Shown: positions 27,004-36,732 of the stretch, in pieces | Numbering within the stretch: the first letter of the stretch is position 1 | Layout: each line of letters opens with the position of its first letter | Source of the DNA: an uncultured Paracoccaceae bacterium | Lineage (GTDB): Bacteria; Pseudomonadota; Alphaproteobacteria; Rhodobacterales; Rhodobacteraceae | Length of the DNA stretch: 64,000 nt | Assembly: GCA_947496605.1 (NCBI GenBank) | Contig: CANMDF010000001.1 | Location: forward strand, 186,001 to 250,000 | Reading direction: 5' to 3' | Notes under the pieces: model-generated | What the model saw: the letters and a program-made list of their open reading frames with translations, nothing else | Databases searched by the model: none | Told to the model about the DNA's origin: nothing | Made by a program: the position numbers and the translations under genes

Positions 27004-27496
27004 TATTTTTACTCGTTAAACGCTTTACGCATTAGTCAGCTAGGTCCGAATTTTACGTGCGTCAATGAACTTGCGCCAAAAAACTACAGTACCTGTCCTT
27101 AAAGATATGCCCGTCTTAGTTGCGGCTTGAGGTCGCCATACACTCGCCATAGTTGGTGGAGTTTCCCGGCACAATTGGGTTAATTTTGGCGCATTGTTGA
27201 GGGCTTAATTGGAGGCGTATGATCGCATGATGCATTTTCGATGATCGTGAGCGGGAAATCGAATCGGTGGTTCAGCATCGAGCGGTGGGCCGTTGCCGAT
27301 CTCGTCTGCATGCCCGAAAACCCAATGGTTAAAGGGTTAAGTGTCGTCTTTCGGTGCACAATCGGGTCGAAAATATGTCAACTATGCGTCGTAATAATGT
27401 ACTGGCTAGCCAAAAGTGCAATTCTCATAGGTTGTGGTTGACCTTTGCATCACATTTACCGATCTAGCTCCTGACTTAGTTGTTTAGGTTCTGTTA
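27004..27496. other. 493-base intergenic region upstream of the DUF11 gene
   Basis: No credible gene. A TTGACC hexamer at 27438-27443, 17 bases before a weak GATCTA (27461-27466), is the best promoter candidate for the DUF11 gene. The stretch is more AT-rich than the coding sequence. No strong hairpin or RNA gene is apparent. Confidence 0.4.
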
Positions 27497-30400
27497 ATGT
27501 TAATAAGTTCAATTGTCAGTGGCGCATGCGCCGTAAGCGTCCTTGCGCGCGGTAAATCGCGGCGTCGTGGTTTTTGGGGGCACGTGGCTCTTGTTGCATC
27601 TTTGTTTTTGGGCGGGACCGCTCTTGCGCAGCAAGCCCAGTTTGAAAATCCCAGCTTTGAAGAGTTTGCGCCGGGCTATAATCCAAATGTGAATTATCGG
27701 ATTACAAATCCCAGCAACGTCGTCGGTTGGAATTCCGTGCGTACATCCAACGGTACAATCGACCGGATCGAGCATTGGCGCGACAACTTCTTGGGGGTGC
27801 CAGCTCAGGAAGGGCGCTACTTTATTGAACTTAACCCCAGCCGACCGAACTTTTTGTACCAGGATGTTTGTTTGGTTGAGAACGCCCGTTTGAACTGGTC
27901 GTTCTGGCACCGCGCCCGCGCGGGTGGTCCTGCAGTGCAGGGTGTAGAATTCATGGTGGCGGATGCGGACAACGATGTCGTGCAGATGCTGGGCAGCTCA
28001 TCTTTGCCCGTGCCAACAAACAATGCCGCTGGTGTTTGGCGTGAGACGTCAGGTTCAAGTGTCTTTACCGGTGCGACCGGTAGCTATCGCCTCGGGTTCC
28101 GGTCAACCAACAACGGCAGTTTTGGCAATCTGATGGATAACATCAACGCCAGTACTATCGCCCAAGTGCAGTTTCTTGGCACTGCTGGCCAAAGCACCGA
28201 AGGCGCGAGCAGTGGCGGCATTCCGGTTTTGGCTGTCTCAGGCAATGTTGAAGAAGATACGGACGTTGAAATCCTAGTCGCGCCGTCTTCAACGGCCACG
28301 CTTGGTGATGACTTTGTTTTCACTAGTACGGTCGTGACGATCCCGATGGGCGTTTATGATGGCGTTTCCGACGCGTCACGTTTCCCGTTACCGATCACGA
28401 TTGTCGATGATGCTATCCCGGAAGACGACGAAACACTGACGCTGACCACTGGTGCGATCACCTCTACTGCGAATGGAGCAGTCAGCACAGGTGTTCAGTT
28501 CGGCGACATCGGATGTACAACACCGGCAAGCGGTCCAGCCTCTTTTACGATCTTTGACAATGACGCCGCCTTGGAGATTGAAAAGACAGTATCCGATATC
28601 GCGGCAAATGTGCAGGCAGGCGATCAGCTGACTTATACTTTCGAAGTGACAAACCCCGGCTTTATCACGGTCAATGACGTGACCCCTGTTGAGCAAGGCG
28701 TCGTGATCGATGGCACAGCGGGTACTGGGACACTGTCCGACTTTACACTTGTGACCGAGGCTGGCTTTGTCTCAGACGATATTGATGGCAACGACCGCGT
28801 CGATGCACTGGCCCGCAACGAGGTGGCCAAGTTTACCGCGACCTATACGTTGACCTCTGCCGATATCGCCGCCATGCGCGATGCGGATGCGCCGACAACA
28901 GCGATTGATAACGCGGCCACAGCAACGGGAACCCCGGCATCGGGCGTCTTGGCGCCTGTTACGCCTTCAGTCGTAGAAACAGGTGTGCTGACACCCGGCA
29001 TTACCCTTGAAAAAGCAGTGTCATCAGTTGAGGACACCAACAACAGCGGTCTATATGGTGACGTCGGTGACACGGTTAACTTCATCTTCAAGGCGACGAA
29101 CACCGGTAACGCAGCACTCGCCGAAATCGTTGTGACTGATGCCGATCTTGCGGCTTTGACGGGTGTATCTACCTTGACGCAGCTTGATGTGACTTTGCCG
29201 CGCGATGCAACAGGTGTCACTGTTGCCACGGCCACATATGTCTTATCGCAAGCCGATGTTGCCCTTGGTCAGGTTGTGAACTCGGCCTCTGTCACGGCAC
29301 AGCCGGTTGACGTTGACGGGGCAGGTAACCCAGACCCGAATGCGACGATCGCAGGTTTGCCACCAGTCGGTGATGATAGTGATACGGCGTCTGACCCTTT
29401 GCTGAACGCTGATGGCAGTGTGACACCTGTTGTGTCTCCTGCGACCACGGACTCGAACGGTATTGCGGGCGACGATGGCAGCGAGCCTACGGTTCTTTTC
29501 CTGATCCCTAGCCTGAGTGTGACGAAGACAACGACTGCAAGTACGGTGATTGTCGGTCAGTCGGTGCCTTACGTGATTACTGTCAGCAGCACACAGGCTG
29601 TCCCATTGGCGGATGTGACCATCGTGGATACGTTACCAGTTGGTTTGGTCTACACCCCCGGCACAGCCAGCATTGATGGCACATTTGTCGAGCCTGTTAT
29701 TGCAGGGCAGTCCCTATCTTTTGAGGGTCTCACGTTGCCGGCTGGTACACCAATCAGCATCAGTCTTTCCGCCCGCGTCACGGCGTCAGCACCTGCGGGT
29801 GATTTGACGAACATCGCGCAGGTGTTGGATGGATCAAGCGGTACACCCTTGGCGGCGGTTGCCTCGGCAACTGTAACCCGCAGGCCAGAGGCTGTGTTTG
29901 AATGCAGCCATGTGATTGGCAAGGTGTTTGATGATATCAACATGAATGGGTATCAAGATGGTCCAGCGGACCTTGCAGCGCAGATCACCGATCAGGACAT
30001 CTTTGTTGGTAAGCTTTCCCCAACGGCGGCTGAACCGCGTCCTGAGATTGGTATCCCCGGTGTGCGTCTTGTAACCCCTACGGGTACGGTCATCACAACG
30101 GATGCGCATGGTCGGTATTCTGTGCCATGTGCAGAGATGCCCGCCGGTATTGGCAGCAACTTCATGTTGAAGCTGGATACGCGCTCATTGCCGACTGGCT
30201 ACCGTGTCACGACCGAGAACCCACGGGTCATGCGTCTGACGTCTGGCATTATGACGGAAATGAACTTTGGTGCCGCCATTGGCCGTGTTTTGGATGTTGA
30301 TCTAAGCGATGCTGCCTTTGTGGCGGGTGATGCGAATGTTCCAGACATGATGCAAGACAGTATTGATCAGGTCTTGCGCCAGATCGCTGATACGCCGACG

Positions 30401-30550
30401 ATCATTCGGGTTTCATACTACCGTGGTGGCGAAGCCCCAGAGCTTGCGCGTGCACGCTTGGATGCTGTGGAAGAAGCCGTTCAGGACGCTTGGTCAGACA
30501 TCGGCGCCTACCGTTTGTTAATCGAAAAAACACTTAATCAGTTGCAGTAA
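27497..30550 (+). CDS. Large secreted DUF11-repeat surface protein with SdrD-B-like domain
   Basis: 1017 residues. The N-terminus has a long basic region (RGKSRRRGF) and a hydrophobic stretch ending TALAQ, an extended signal peptide. Residues about 47-220 look like a jelly-roll/lectin-like domain (FENPSFEEF, RIEHWRDNF, SFWHRARAGG). About 230-350 resemble a Calx-beta repeat (TIVDDAIPEDDETL). About 355-840 contain three DUF11-type repeats (ALEIEKTVSD, GITLEKAVSS, SLSVTKTTTA). About 850-960 contain an SdrD-B-like calcium-binding domain (GKVFDDINMNGYQDGP, TDAHGRYSVP). The tail (VSYYRGGEAPELARARLDAV) recalls a degenerate OmpA-type end. Eight bases separate it from the outer-membrane gene. Confidence 0.82.
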   Translation: MLISSIVSGACAVSVLARGKSRRRGFWGHVALVASLFLGGTALAQQAQFENPSFEEFAPGYNPNVNYRITNPSNVVGWNSVRTSNGTIDRIEHWRDNFLGVPAQEGRYFIELNPSRPNFLYQDVCLVENARLNWSFWHRARAGGPAVQGVEFMVADADNDVVQMLGSSSLPVPTNNAAGVWRETSGSSVFTGATGSYRLGFRSTNNGSFGNLMDNINASTIAQVQFLGTAGQSTEGASSGGIPVLAVSGNVEEDTDVEILVAPSSTATLGDDFVFTSTVVTIPMGVYDGVSDASRFPLPITIVDDAIPEDDETLTLTTGAITSTANGAVSTGVQFGDIGCTTPASGPASFTIFDNDAALEIEKTVSDIAANVQAGDQLTYTFEVTNPGFITVNDVTPVEQGVVIDGTAGTGTLSDFTLVTEAGFVSDDIDGNDRVDALARNEVAKFTATYTLTSADIAAMRDADAPTTAIDNAATATGTPASGVLAPVTPSVVETGVLTPGITLEKAVSSVEDTNNSGLYGDVGDTVNFIFKATNTGNAALAEIVVTDADLAALTGVSTLTQLDVTLPRDATGVTVATATYVLSQADVALGQVVNSASVTAQPVDVDGAGNPDPNATIAGLPPVGDDSDTASDPLLNADGSVTPVVSPATTDSNGIAGDDGSEPTVLFLIPSLSVTKTTTASTVIVGQSVPYVITVSSTQAVPLADVTIVDTLPVGLVYTPGTASIDGTFVEPVIAGQSLSFEGLTLPAGTPISISLSARVTASAPAGDLTNIAQVLDGSSGTPLAAVASATVTRRPEAVFECSHVIGKVFDDINMNGYQDGPADLAAQITDQDIFVGKLSPTAAEPRPEIGIPGVRLVTPTGTVITTDAHGRYSVPCAEMPAGIGSNFMLKLDTRSLPTGYRVTTENPRVMRLTSGIMTEMNFGAAIGRVLDVDLSDAAFVAGDANVPDMMQDSIDQVLRQIADTPTIIRVSYYRGGEAPELARARLDAVEEAVQDAWSDIGAYRLLIEKTLNQLQ

Positions 30551-30558
30551 GAGAGTTA

Positions 30559-33500
30559 GTGAAAATGAAAACGCCAATGTTGAATAAGACACGCGCGCTC
30601 TTGCTGAATGCCACGGCTGTGGGTTTGGTCATGGCGACCCTTGCAAATGCGCAGGAACAGCCAAATGCTGGTTCTTCTGTTGTGGTGGCCGTGGGTGAGA
30701 ATACCGAAGCCGAGGCGGGGATCACGGCTCCTACTGGATTTGCGATTTCGCTGGATGGTGTACAGATCGCCGGTGACCCCACAATGGAAGACCGCGTGCG
30801 CCGCACTGACATTGCTTTGGCTGATGCTAATGTGCAGGTCACATTTGATGGATTGGGTGCTGTCCCGCGCCTGAACCTCGAAACTATTGGTGCAGGCGGT
30901 GCGACGGTTACGTTGCAAAGTGAGACGAACTATCCGGCCTTCATCGATCGTGCTGAAATGCGTTTGTTTGATCGTGGCGCCGCTGGCGGCACGCGACTGA
31001 TCGGGGTCGTGCCTGTTGCGCCAAACGGTGCCGTTTCGCTTGAGATGCCGGATGGCCGTGACATCGTAGCTGTCCACCGCGTTTATGACGCGAACGGTCG
31101 CTATGATGAGACCGAGCCATTGCCGCTTAACCTGCGCGATGACCGTGCTCTGTCGGATGCCGAGGATGGCGCTGATTTTACGGCCGTGCGTAATATTCCC
31201 GTCACGGGCGGCGCTGTCACCGTTTCGGCCACAGGTGGTGCGCCGGGTGCGGTGCTGACGACTTTGGGTGAAGATGTGCGTGCCGATAGCCAAGGGCGTT
31301 TGGTGATCCAACGTATCTTGCCACCCGGCGACTATGATGTGGATGTTGCTGTGCGTGCCAATGGCCAACGCACCCAGTTGCAGCGTCCTGTCACGATCCC
31401 ACAGTCTGAGTGGTTCTATACCGCGATCGCAGACCTGACAGTCGGCCGCTATGAAAGCGACAGTGCGGATGACATTGAGACACGTTCAACCGGACGTTTG
31501 GCTGGTTATGTTGATGGGCGCACCGCAAGCGGTTTGCAGGTAACGGCCTCTGTTGATACGGGCGAAGAGGATTTGGATAAGATCTTTGATCGCCTTGATG
31601 AGAAAGACCCGCGTGCCGTTCTTCGGCGGATGGGCGCAGAGGATAGCTTTCTGACCTTTGGTGACGACAGTCAGATTGTCGACAACACGCCGACCTCTGG
31701 CAAGTTCTACTTGCGCGTTGAGCAGGATGGTAACTTTGCTCTTTGGGGTGACTATAAAGCCTCTGTCGCGGGGTCAGCTTATTTGCGCAATGAGCGTTCG
31801 CTTTATGGTGCGCAAGCGTCCTATGAGACGCGCAGCCGCACAACGGAAGGCGAGGCACGTGCATCGCTTGATCTATATGCGGCCCAGCCCGATCAACTGG
31901 TGGGCCGTGAAGTGTTCCAAGGCACTGGTGGTTCGGTTTATTTCTTGCAGCGGCAGGACATCACAATTGGGTCTGAGACTCTGACTGTTGAGCTTCGCGA
32001 TGCCGATACGGGCCGTGTGATCAACCGGCGCAATCTGGTTTTGGGCCGCGATTATGGGATCAACTACTTGCAAGGTTTGATCACGCTCAACACACCGCTG
32101 ACCGCGTCATCTAATCCGAACCTGATCCAAACGAACCCAGGCGGCGATGTCGATGTCCGTCTTGTGTCCCAATACGAATATACCCCGCTTTCCACAGATG
32201 TTGATGGCTTTGCGCTGGGCGGTCGGGCCGAGGCATGGGCCACCGACCAGCTGCGCTTGGGTGTCACTGCGATGCAGGATGACACCGGTGTGGCCGAGCA
32301 AAATGCCGTCAGTGCTGATGCGCGTTATGAAGCGGGTGCGAACAGCTTTATCCAGCTTGATGTCGCCAAGACGGATGGCCCCGGATATGGGTCATCATTT
32401 ACCGCAGATGGCGGTGTCATCATTGACAATACGGCGCCAACCGATGGCGCGGGCACGGCTTTCAAGATTGAAGCACAGGCGGATTTGGCTGACTTTGGTG
32501 CTGTCCGCTCTTTGGTGGTTGGCGGTTATGCCGAGCAACGGTCTGAGGGTTTCTCAACCCTTGATTATGAGGTGACGGCAGCGACAGGTGACGAGACATT
32601 GTTCGGTGCATTTGTCAGCAACGATCCCGCTGAGGGACTTGGCTATAAGGCCTATGTGGATCGCTATGAAAACGATGCTGGGGCCGAGAAGACTGAAAGC
32701 GGTATTGAGCTTTCAAATCAGATCGGACCGCGCCTTCGCTATGTTGTCGGGGCAGAGTATCTTGATGAAGTGACATCCACGACAGACGGCACGCGTCTAG
32801 ATTTGGCCGGACGCCTTGAATTCACGCCGCGCGAAGGCCTGACCTATAGTGTCTTTGGACAGAACGCCGTGCAAACGGATGGTTTGTCTGACTACGACCG
32901 TCTTGGTTTGGGTGTTGCCGCTGATCTTGGTCAAAACTGGCGTGTCGATGCAGAGGTATCAGATGGCACCGGTGGTCTGGGTGCGCGTTTGATTGCCACC
33001 CGCCAAGGTGCGGCCAATGAAAGCACGTATTTCGGATATGAACTTGATGCCGGTCGCGCCATCGCTGCAGGCGTGGCGCGTGGCGACAATGGCGGCAAGT
33101 ATATTCTGGGTGCCCGCCGTCAGTTGAACGGTGATGTGTCAGCGGTGGCCGAGAATACCTATGATATCTTCGGTTCTGCACGGACGCTGACCGGTATGTA
33201 TGGCGTCGAATACGTACGCAGTGATTTTCTGACTTACAGTGCAGCCTTTGAGCTTGGTCAGGTAGAAGACGACGTGAACGGTGATTTTGACCGTCAAGCG
33301 CTGTCGTTCGGTGTCCGGTTCGACAAAGCCGACCTGACCGGGCGTGCCCGGATTGAGTATCGCCAAGAGCGGGCCAGCAATGGATCACCCCGCGATGATT
33401 TGGACGCGATCTTCTTTATTGCTGATGCGCGCTATCAGATTGATGAAACACAGCGTTTGTTGTTCAGCCTTGATGCGGCAGAAACCCAGACCGTTGAGAA

Positions 33501-34029
33501 CGCGTTGCTGAATGGGACGATTGTCGATGCAAAGATTGGTTATGCTTTGCGGCCGATCGCAGATGAACGGCTGAACCTGCTGGCCGAGTACCGCTATCTT
33601 TATGACATGTTCGGTCAAGAAATTGACGGTGTTGCAGGGCAGGGCTCTGTGCAGGAAAGCCATGTCGCCAACATCGAGGTCAGCTATGATCTGAACCAGC
33701 AATGGACACTCGGCGGTAAGCTGGGCGGTCGTTGGACTGACAGTGCAGCCCAAGCCGGTGATCCGCTGACCAGCAATGATGCATGGCTGGCGATTGCAAA
33801 CGTGCGTTACAATGTAGTGCACAATTGGGACGCTGTTGTTGAAGGGCGCTATTTTGAGGCGACCGACGCAGATTTTGCTGAAACGGGCGCACTGGCTGCT
33901 GTGTATCGTCACTTTGGCGACAACGCGAAAGTCGGCGTTGGTTATAACTTCAGCAACTTCTCGGACGATCTGACTGATCTCAGCCTTGATGATCAGGGTA
34001 TCTTTATCAATCTGGTCGCTAAGTTCTAA
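30559..34029 (+). CDS. Large predicted outer-membrane beta-barrel protein, partner of the DUF11 protein
   Basis: 1156 residues. Signal peptide (NKTRALLLNATAVGLVMATLANA). Residues about 35-300 include carboxypeptidase-regulatory-like beta domains (GAVLTTLGEDVRADSQGRLV, LPPGDYDVDV). From about 300 on the sequence is a long run of alternating amphipathic strands (FALWGDYKASVAG, YFLQRQDITIGSETLTVELRD, YGINYLQGLITL). It ends in INLVAKF, the terminal aromatic expected of an outer-membrane barrel. Not a TonB receptor: no plug domain or TonB box is recognised. Its tight spacing to the DUF11 gene suggests the barrel exports, anchors or displays it. No function known to me. Confidence 0.78.
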   Translation: MKMKTPMLNKTRALLLNATAVGLVMATLANAQEQPNAGSSVVVAVGENTEAEAGITAPTGFAISLDGVQIAGDPTMEDRVRRTDIALADANVQVTFDGLGAVPRLNLETIGAGGATVTLQSETNYPAFIDRAEMRLFDRGAAGGTRLIGVVPVAPNGAVSLEMPDGRDIVAVHRVYDANGRYDETEPLPLNLRDDRALSDAEDGADFTAVRNIPVTGGAVTVSATGGAPGAVLTTLGEDVRADSQGRLVIQRILPPGDYDVDVAVRANGQRTQLQRPVTIPQSEWFYTAIADLTVGRYESDSADDIETRSTGRLAGYVDGRTASGLQVTASVDTGEEDLDKIFDRLDEKDPRAVLRRMGAEDSFLTFGDDSQIVDNTPTSGKFYLRVEQDGNFALWGDYKASVAGSAYLRNERSLYGAQASYETRSRTTEGEARASLDLYAAQPDQLVGREVFQGTGGSVYFLQRQDITIGSETLTVELRDADTGRVINRRNLVLGRDYGINYLQGLITLNTPLTASSNPNLIQTNPGGDVDVRLVSQYEYTPLSTDVDGFALGGRAEAWATDQLRLGVTAMQDDTGVAEQNAVSADARYEAGANSFIQLDVAKTDGPGYGSSFTADGGVIIDNTAPTDGAGTAFKIEAQADLADFGAVRSLVVGGYAEQRSEGFSTLDYEVTAATGDETLFGAFVSNDPAEGLGYKAYVDRYENDAGAEKTESGIELSNQIGPRLRYVVGAEYLDEVTSTTDGTRLDLAGRLEFTPREGLTYSVFGQNAVQTDGLSDYDRLGLGVAADLGQNWRVDAEVSDGTGGLGARLIATRQGAANESTYFGYELDAGRAIAAGVARGDNGGKYILGARRQLNGDVSAVAENTYDIFGSARTLTGMYGVEYVRSDFLTYSAAFELGQVEDDVNGDFDRQALSFGVRFDKADLTGRARIEYRQERASNGSPRDDLDAIFFIADARYQIDETQRLLFSLDAAETQTVENALLNGTIVDAKIGYALRPIADERLNLLAEYRYLYDMFGQEIDGVAGQGSVQESHVANIEVSYDLNQQWTLGGKLGGRWTDSAAQAGDPLTSNDAWLAIANVRYNVVHNWDAVVEGRYFEATDADFAETGALAAVYRHFGDNAKVGVGYNFSNFSDDLTDLSLDDQGIFINLVAKF

Positions 34030-34033
34030 CGCG

Positions 34034-34055
34034 GTTCCCGCCGAAAGGCGGGGAC
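34034..34055 (+). terminator. GC-rich hairpin after the outer-membrane gene
   Basis: GTTCCCGCC (34034-34042), GAAA loop, GGCGGGGAC (34047-34055): a nine-pair stem with a stable tetraloop four bases after the stop codon. No T-run follows, so termination may need Rho or the hairpin may protect the mRNA 3' end. Confidence 0.5.
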
Positions 34056-34306
34056 GCTACAATTCGGATGCCGTATAAGGGCGCGAATGGGTGCGGCTGT
34101 CAGGCCTATTCCAAATATAAAACACTTGCCAAATAGCGCTGACCTGAGTCATTTGAATGCTATAGGTCGGCGATGGCGTCGCCAGCACAGTGTGCACGAC
34201 CTTATTCACCTTCCTGAACGCCGGGATCTTGCTTTGCCGTTTGCGTGGTAAGGAAGGTCAACGCCCTTCATGCCGCATACGGTTTGCGCATTTGAAGGAG
34301 CCTATG

Positions 34307-35509
34307 ATGGACCGTCCACAACACTACCGTTTTCACCAAGGGGATCGTATCTTGCCATTCGCTGGCAGCGAATATGATGCACGTCTTACCAAGCTACGCG
34401 CTGATATGGCCGCCGCTGGCGTTGATGCCTGCGTTTTCACTTCAATGCATAATGTCGCGTATTATTCAGGTTTCCTCTATTGTGCCTTTGGCAGGCCCTA
34501 TGCCTTGGTTGTCACGCCCACGGACAGTGTCACCATGAGCGCGGGCATCGATGCTGCACAGCCTTGGCGTCGTAGTCATGGTGACAGTATTACCTACACC
34601 GATTGGCAGCGGAATAACTATTGGCGTGCGATCCAATTGGTTGCCGGATCAGGCAAGACAATTGGGTATGAGGGTGATCACCTGAGCATTGCGCAAAAGG
34701 CGCTGCTTGATGAATTTCTAACGCCGAGCAGATGCGTCGATGTCGCACCTGTCACCATGCGTCAGCGCATGCACAAATCTGAGGCCGAAATCGAACTGAT
34801 CCGCGCGGGGGCAGCGGTTGCCGATGTCGGCGGTTTTGCGATCAAAGATGCGGTCAAAGAGGGGACCCGCGAGATCGATGTTGCGATGGCTGGCCGAGAT
34901 GCGATGGAGTTGGAAATCGCCAAGCGTTTTCCCGATGCCGAGTATCGCGACACATGGGTTTGGTTCCAATCAGGCATTAACACTGACGGCGCCCACAACC
35001 CCGTCACCAGCCGCAAGTTAGAACGCGGTGACATCCTCAGTCTCAATACGTTTCCCATGATTTCAGGGTATTACACAGCACTTGAGCGGACGATGTTTGT
35101 GGCCGAGGTGGACGATGCCAGCCGTAAAATCTGGGAAGCAAACGTCGCAGCTCACGAATATGGCATGAGCCTGCTGGTCCCCGGCGCAAGCTGTGCCGAG
35201 ATCACCCATAAGATTAACGACTTCTTTGCGGAACGCGATTTGTTGCAATACCGCACGTTTGGCTATGGTCACTCTTTCGGTGTGCTTTCGCATTACTATG
35301 GCCGCGAAGCGGGACTGGAGCTGCGTGAAGACATCGATACAGTTCTCGAACCGGGTATGGTTATCTCAATGGAGCCAATGTTGACGATCGCAGATGGAAA
35401 ACCAGGCGCCGGCGGGTATCGCGAGCATGATATTCTGATTATCAATGAGGCAGGAAATGAAAACATCACGGGCTATCCTTATGGTCCTGATTTCAACGTC
35501 GTAGGTTAA
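34307..35509 (+). CDS. Creatinase (creatine amidinohydrolase)
   Basis: 400 residues from the ATG at 34307; AAGGAG at 34295-34300 supports this start (ATG at 34304 is adjacent), not the longer frame from 34190. It hydrolyses creatine to sarcosine and urea. The sequence follows Pseudomonas creatinase closely: NVAYYSGFLYCAFGRPYALV, QSGINTDGAHNPVT with the catalytic histidine at about residue 230, GYYTALERT, YRTFGYGHSFG and SMEPM with the active-site glutamate at about 356. The fold is that of M24 aminopeptidases, but creatinases use no metal. It is followed after five bases by a PLP-enzyme gene. Confidence 0.9.
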   Translation: MDRPQHYRFHQGDRILPFAGSEYDARLTKLRADMAAAGVDACVFTSMHNVAYYSGFLYCAFGRPYALVVTPTDSVTMSAGIDAAQPWRRSHGDSITYTDWQRNNYWRAIQLVAGSGKTIGYEGDHLSIAQKALLDEFLTPSRCVDVAPVTMRQRMHKSEAEIELIRAGAAVADVGGFAIKDAVKEGTREIDVAMAGRDAMELEIAKRFPDAEYRDTWVWFQSGINTDGAHNPVTSRKLERGDILSLNTFPMISGYYTALERTMFVAEVDDASRKIWEANVAAHEYGMSLLVPGASCAEITHKINDFFAERDLLQYRTFGYGHSFGVLSHYYGREAGLELREDIDTVLEPGMVISMEPMLTIADGKPGAGGYREHDILIINEAGNENITGYPYGPDFNVVG

Positions 35510-35514
35510 ACCAT

Positions 35515-36657
35515 ATGTCCGATCCTCGTCTGTCTGCTTTGCAAACGCCGTGCCTTTTGGTTGATGAAATGCGGATGAAGCGCAATATCAAGCGGCTGTC
35601 TGATAGGGCGATGCGTCTTGGTGTTTCGCTGCGACCGCATCTGAAGACTACCAAAAGCATTGAGGCTGCCCGCTATGTGCTGGCGGATGGGGACGGACCT
35701 GCGACTGTCTCAACCCTTGCAGAGGCAGAAGCCTTTGCGGGGGCCGGGATCACGGACATACTTTATGCCGTGGGGATCACAGCCGATAAACTTGAGCGGG
35801 TGGCGACACTTCACCGTGCAGGATGCAATGTGACGGTCGTGTTAGACAATGCGGTTCAGGCGCAGGCAGTTGCGCAGGCGTCACAGGCCTTTGGTATTGC
35901 GATTCCGGTAATGATCGAAATTGACAGCGACGGACACAGAAGCGGTCTGACTTCGGGCGATCCGGCTTTGCTTGAGGTTGGACGTATTGTCGATGCCAGT
36001 GATGCGGTGCTGTGCGGCGTTTTGTGCCACGCAGGCGGGAGTTATGACAGTGTTGGTCTGGAAGCCCATGCGCGCTGTGCCGAACAAGAACGCTGCGCCG
36101 TCGTTGATGCGGCGACTGCGCTGAGGGCGGCAGGACTGCCTTGTCCGGTGGTCAGCGTGGGCTCCACCCCAACGGCACATGCTGCGCAAGATTTGACTGG
36201 TGTGACAGAGTTGCGTGCTGGCGTTTTTGTCTTCTTTGATCTGGTGATGGCTGGCATTGAGGTTTGCCAGATCGATGATATCGCGCTGAGTGTTCTAACT
36301 ACTGTGATCGGGCACCAGACCGCGCGAGATTGGACAATCTGTGATGCTGGTTGGATGGCTATGTCCCGCGATCGGGGGACAGCGAACCAGACGGTTGATC
36401 AAGGGTATGGCATCGTGTGCGATGAAGACGGCGTTGTCATTCCCGGCTTGATCGTGAGGCAAGCGAACCAAGAACACGGCGTTATTGGGCGGCGTCCGGG
36501 TTTTCAAGGTGAACTTCCAGTGATGCAAGTCGGTACGCGTTTGCGCATTTTGCCAAACCACGCTTGTGCGACAGCGGCCCAGCATCAACGCTATCACGTC
36601 ATCCCAGATGCGTCTGATGGACCTTTACAGGTCTGGCAACGTTTCGGCGGTTGGTAA
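35515..36657 (+). CDS. DSD1-type PLP-dependent enzyme (D-threonine aldolase / D-serine dehydratase fold)
   Basis: 380 residues, alanine-racemase-like N-terminal barrel. The PLP lysine is K44 in RPHLKTTK. The C-terminal metal site is indicated by the NHACATAA segment with His and Cys. The family acts on D-beta-hydroxy amino acids (D-threonine, D-serine, D-3-hydroxyaspartate). It lies five bases after the creatinase stop, so the two are one operon; no creatine-degradation step known to me needs such an enzyme. The true substrate may therefore be something the two share. Downstream, the convergent urate hydroxylase gene begins a new unit. Confidence 0.85.
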   Translation: MSDPRLSALQTPCLLVDEMRMKRNIKRLSDRAMRLGVSLRPHLKTTKSIEAARYVLADGDGPATVSTLAEAEAFAGAGITDILYAVGITADKLERVATLHRAGCNVTVVLDNAVQAQAVAQASQAFGIAIPVMIEIDSDGHRSGLTSGDPALLEVGRIVDASDAVLCGVLCHAGGSYDSVGLEAHARCAEQERCAVVDAATALRAAGLPCPVVSVGSTPTAHAAQDLTGVTELRAGVFVFFDLVMAGIEVCQIDDIALSVLTTVIGHQTARDWTICDAGWMAMSRDRGTANQTVDQGYGIVCDEDGVVIPGLIVRQANQEHGVIGRRPGFQGELPVMQVGTRLRILPNHACATAAQHQRYHVIPDASDGPLQVWQRFGGW

Positions 36658-36664
36658 GAGAATT

Positions 36665-36704
36665 TGGCAAAGGGACCCACCTATGCCCTTTAGCGACTTT
36701 GCCA
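36665..36704. terminator. Inverted repeats in the convergent gap between the DSD1-type gene and puuD
   Basis: TGGCAAAG (36665-36672) pairs with CTTTGCCA (36697-36704), and AAAGGG (36669-36674) pairs alternatively with CCCTTT (36686-36691). It lies between two convergent genes, the place for a shared terminator; the T-runs are weak. Confidence 0.35.
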
Positions 36705-36732
36705 TTATGAACGCAAAGCCAACTCATGTTGC

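Noticed and set aside
27241..27441. A 66-codon open frame in the gap before the DUF11 gene
   Set aside because: No ribosome-binding site, cysteine-rich random-looking composition, no neighbour logic.
30559..34029. TonB-dependent receptor
   Set aside because: No plug domain or TonB box is recognisable, and the N-terminal half is beta-sandwich-like.
34190..34306. Longer creatinase start from 34190
   Set aside because: The extra N-terminus has no family resemblance, and AAGGAG at 34295-34300 marks the ATG at 34304/34307.
34307..35509. Ectoine hydrolase (DoeA/EutD) instead of creatinase
   Set aside because: The sequence tracks Pseudomonas creatinase through the catalytic histidine and substrate regions, and no ectoine genes are nearby.
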